From an uncultured bacterium (GTDB lineage: Bacteria; Bacillota; Clostridia; Oscillospirales; Oscillospiraceae): 5,386 nt of DNA. Positions 5,199 through 5,386 of the stretch are shown here, in pieces; positions within the stretch are counted from its first letter, which is position 1, and each line of letters begins with the position of its first letter. The position numbers and the translations under genes were made by a program. The DNA is taken from NCBI GenBank assembly GCA_949288405.1, contig CASEKM010000214.1, positions 1 to 5,386 of the forward strand, written 5' to 3'. The notes beneath the pieces are model-generated. The model worked only from the letters and a program-made list of their open reading frames with translations. It was not told the DNA's origin and did not search any database.

Positions 5199-5386
5199 AT
5201 GAGCGCATTGAAGAAGAAAAATTGGAAGCAGACGGCCAACGCCTATTTCTGGATCACAGTGGGGTCCATCCTGTACGGCTTCGTATTTGACTGGTTCTAC
5301 ACCCCCAACCTGATCGGCTACGGCGGCATCACCGGCGTGGGCCAGGTGGTCAACGCCTATATCCCCGTGATCCCCATCGGCCTGTT
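5199..5386 (+). CDS. YitT-family (DUF161) integral membrane protein, 3' partial
   Basis: Only the first 62 codons are in the window. After a short basic N-terminus (Lys5-7, Lys10), a first hydrophobic segment runs from about residue 17 to 34. It is followed by a YTPNLIGYGGITGVGQVV segment (34-51), the Gly-rich signature typical of YitT/DUF161 proteins, where a PNxLxxGGxTGxA-like motif sits after the first membrane span. A Pro/Ile-rich run (55-62) starts the next hydrophobic stretch. Family members are multi-span inner-membrane proteins of about 280-300 residues, often with a C-terminal DUF2179 domain; their molecular function is not established. The gene starts 113 bp after the parC stop and hairpin, in the same direction, and has its own strong Shine-Dalgarno. 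No clear promoter is visible in the gap. The family call is by motif memory. Confidence 0.8.
   Translation, partial: MSALKKKNWKQTANAYFWITVGSILYGFVFDWFYTPNLIGYGGITGVGQVVNAYIPVIPIGL

Overview
The window comes from a GC-rich Firmicutes genome. The best match is a gut Oscillospiraceae-type Clostridia (Flavonifractor/Lawsonibacter-like). This rests on strong G/C-ending codon use, the recognisable sequence type of the two topoisomerase subunits, and the style of the palindromic intergenic repeats. The genus is inferred, not shown. All recognised genes lie on the + strand.

Layout. (1) 1-1761: a type IIA topoisomerase B subunit (ParE/GyrB-like), cut by the window's left edge and lacking roughly its first 65-75 residues. 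(2) 1858-2274: a small unrecognised gene with a good ribosome binding site, predicted to encode an exported or membrane-anchored protein. (3) 2275-2932: 658 bp without a convincing gene, packed with palindromes. Four of these are REP-like hairpins with a GTAG foot on the - strand, one is a nested stem-loop element, two are adjacent perfect inverted repeats, and there is an 18/20 direct repeat pair. The last ~60 bp is an AT-rich stretch with a candidate extended -10 promoter and a Shine-Dalgarno. (4) 2933-5085: the matching A subunit (ParC/GyrA-like), broken by an internal deletion of about 94 bp plus a frameshift just after the catalytic tyrosine. (5) 5092-5126: a strong hairpin just after the stop codon. 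(6) 5199-window end: the start of a YitT-family (DUF161) membrane protein.

The two topoisomerase subunits would form a heterotetramer (B2A2) that passes one DNA duplex through another and decatenates chromosomes. B supplies the ATPase and TOPRIM metal site; A supplies the cleaving tyrosine and the DNA-wrapping C-terminal domain. The sequence type, without a canonical GyrA box, suggests topoisomerase IV rather than the main gyrase, but paralogue assignment needs a tree. Such subunits are usually adjacent; here about 1.17 kb of repeat-rich DNA and a small gene separate them.

The two points most worth checking are the parC lesion, which is either a real pseudogene or an assembly artefact, and the REP-like/structured repeat cluster between the subunits.
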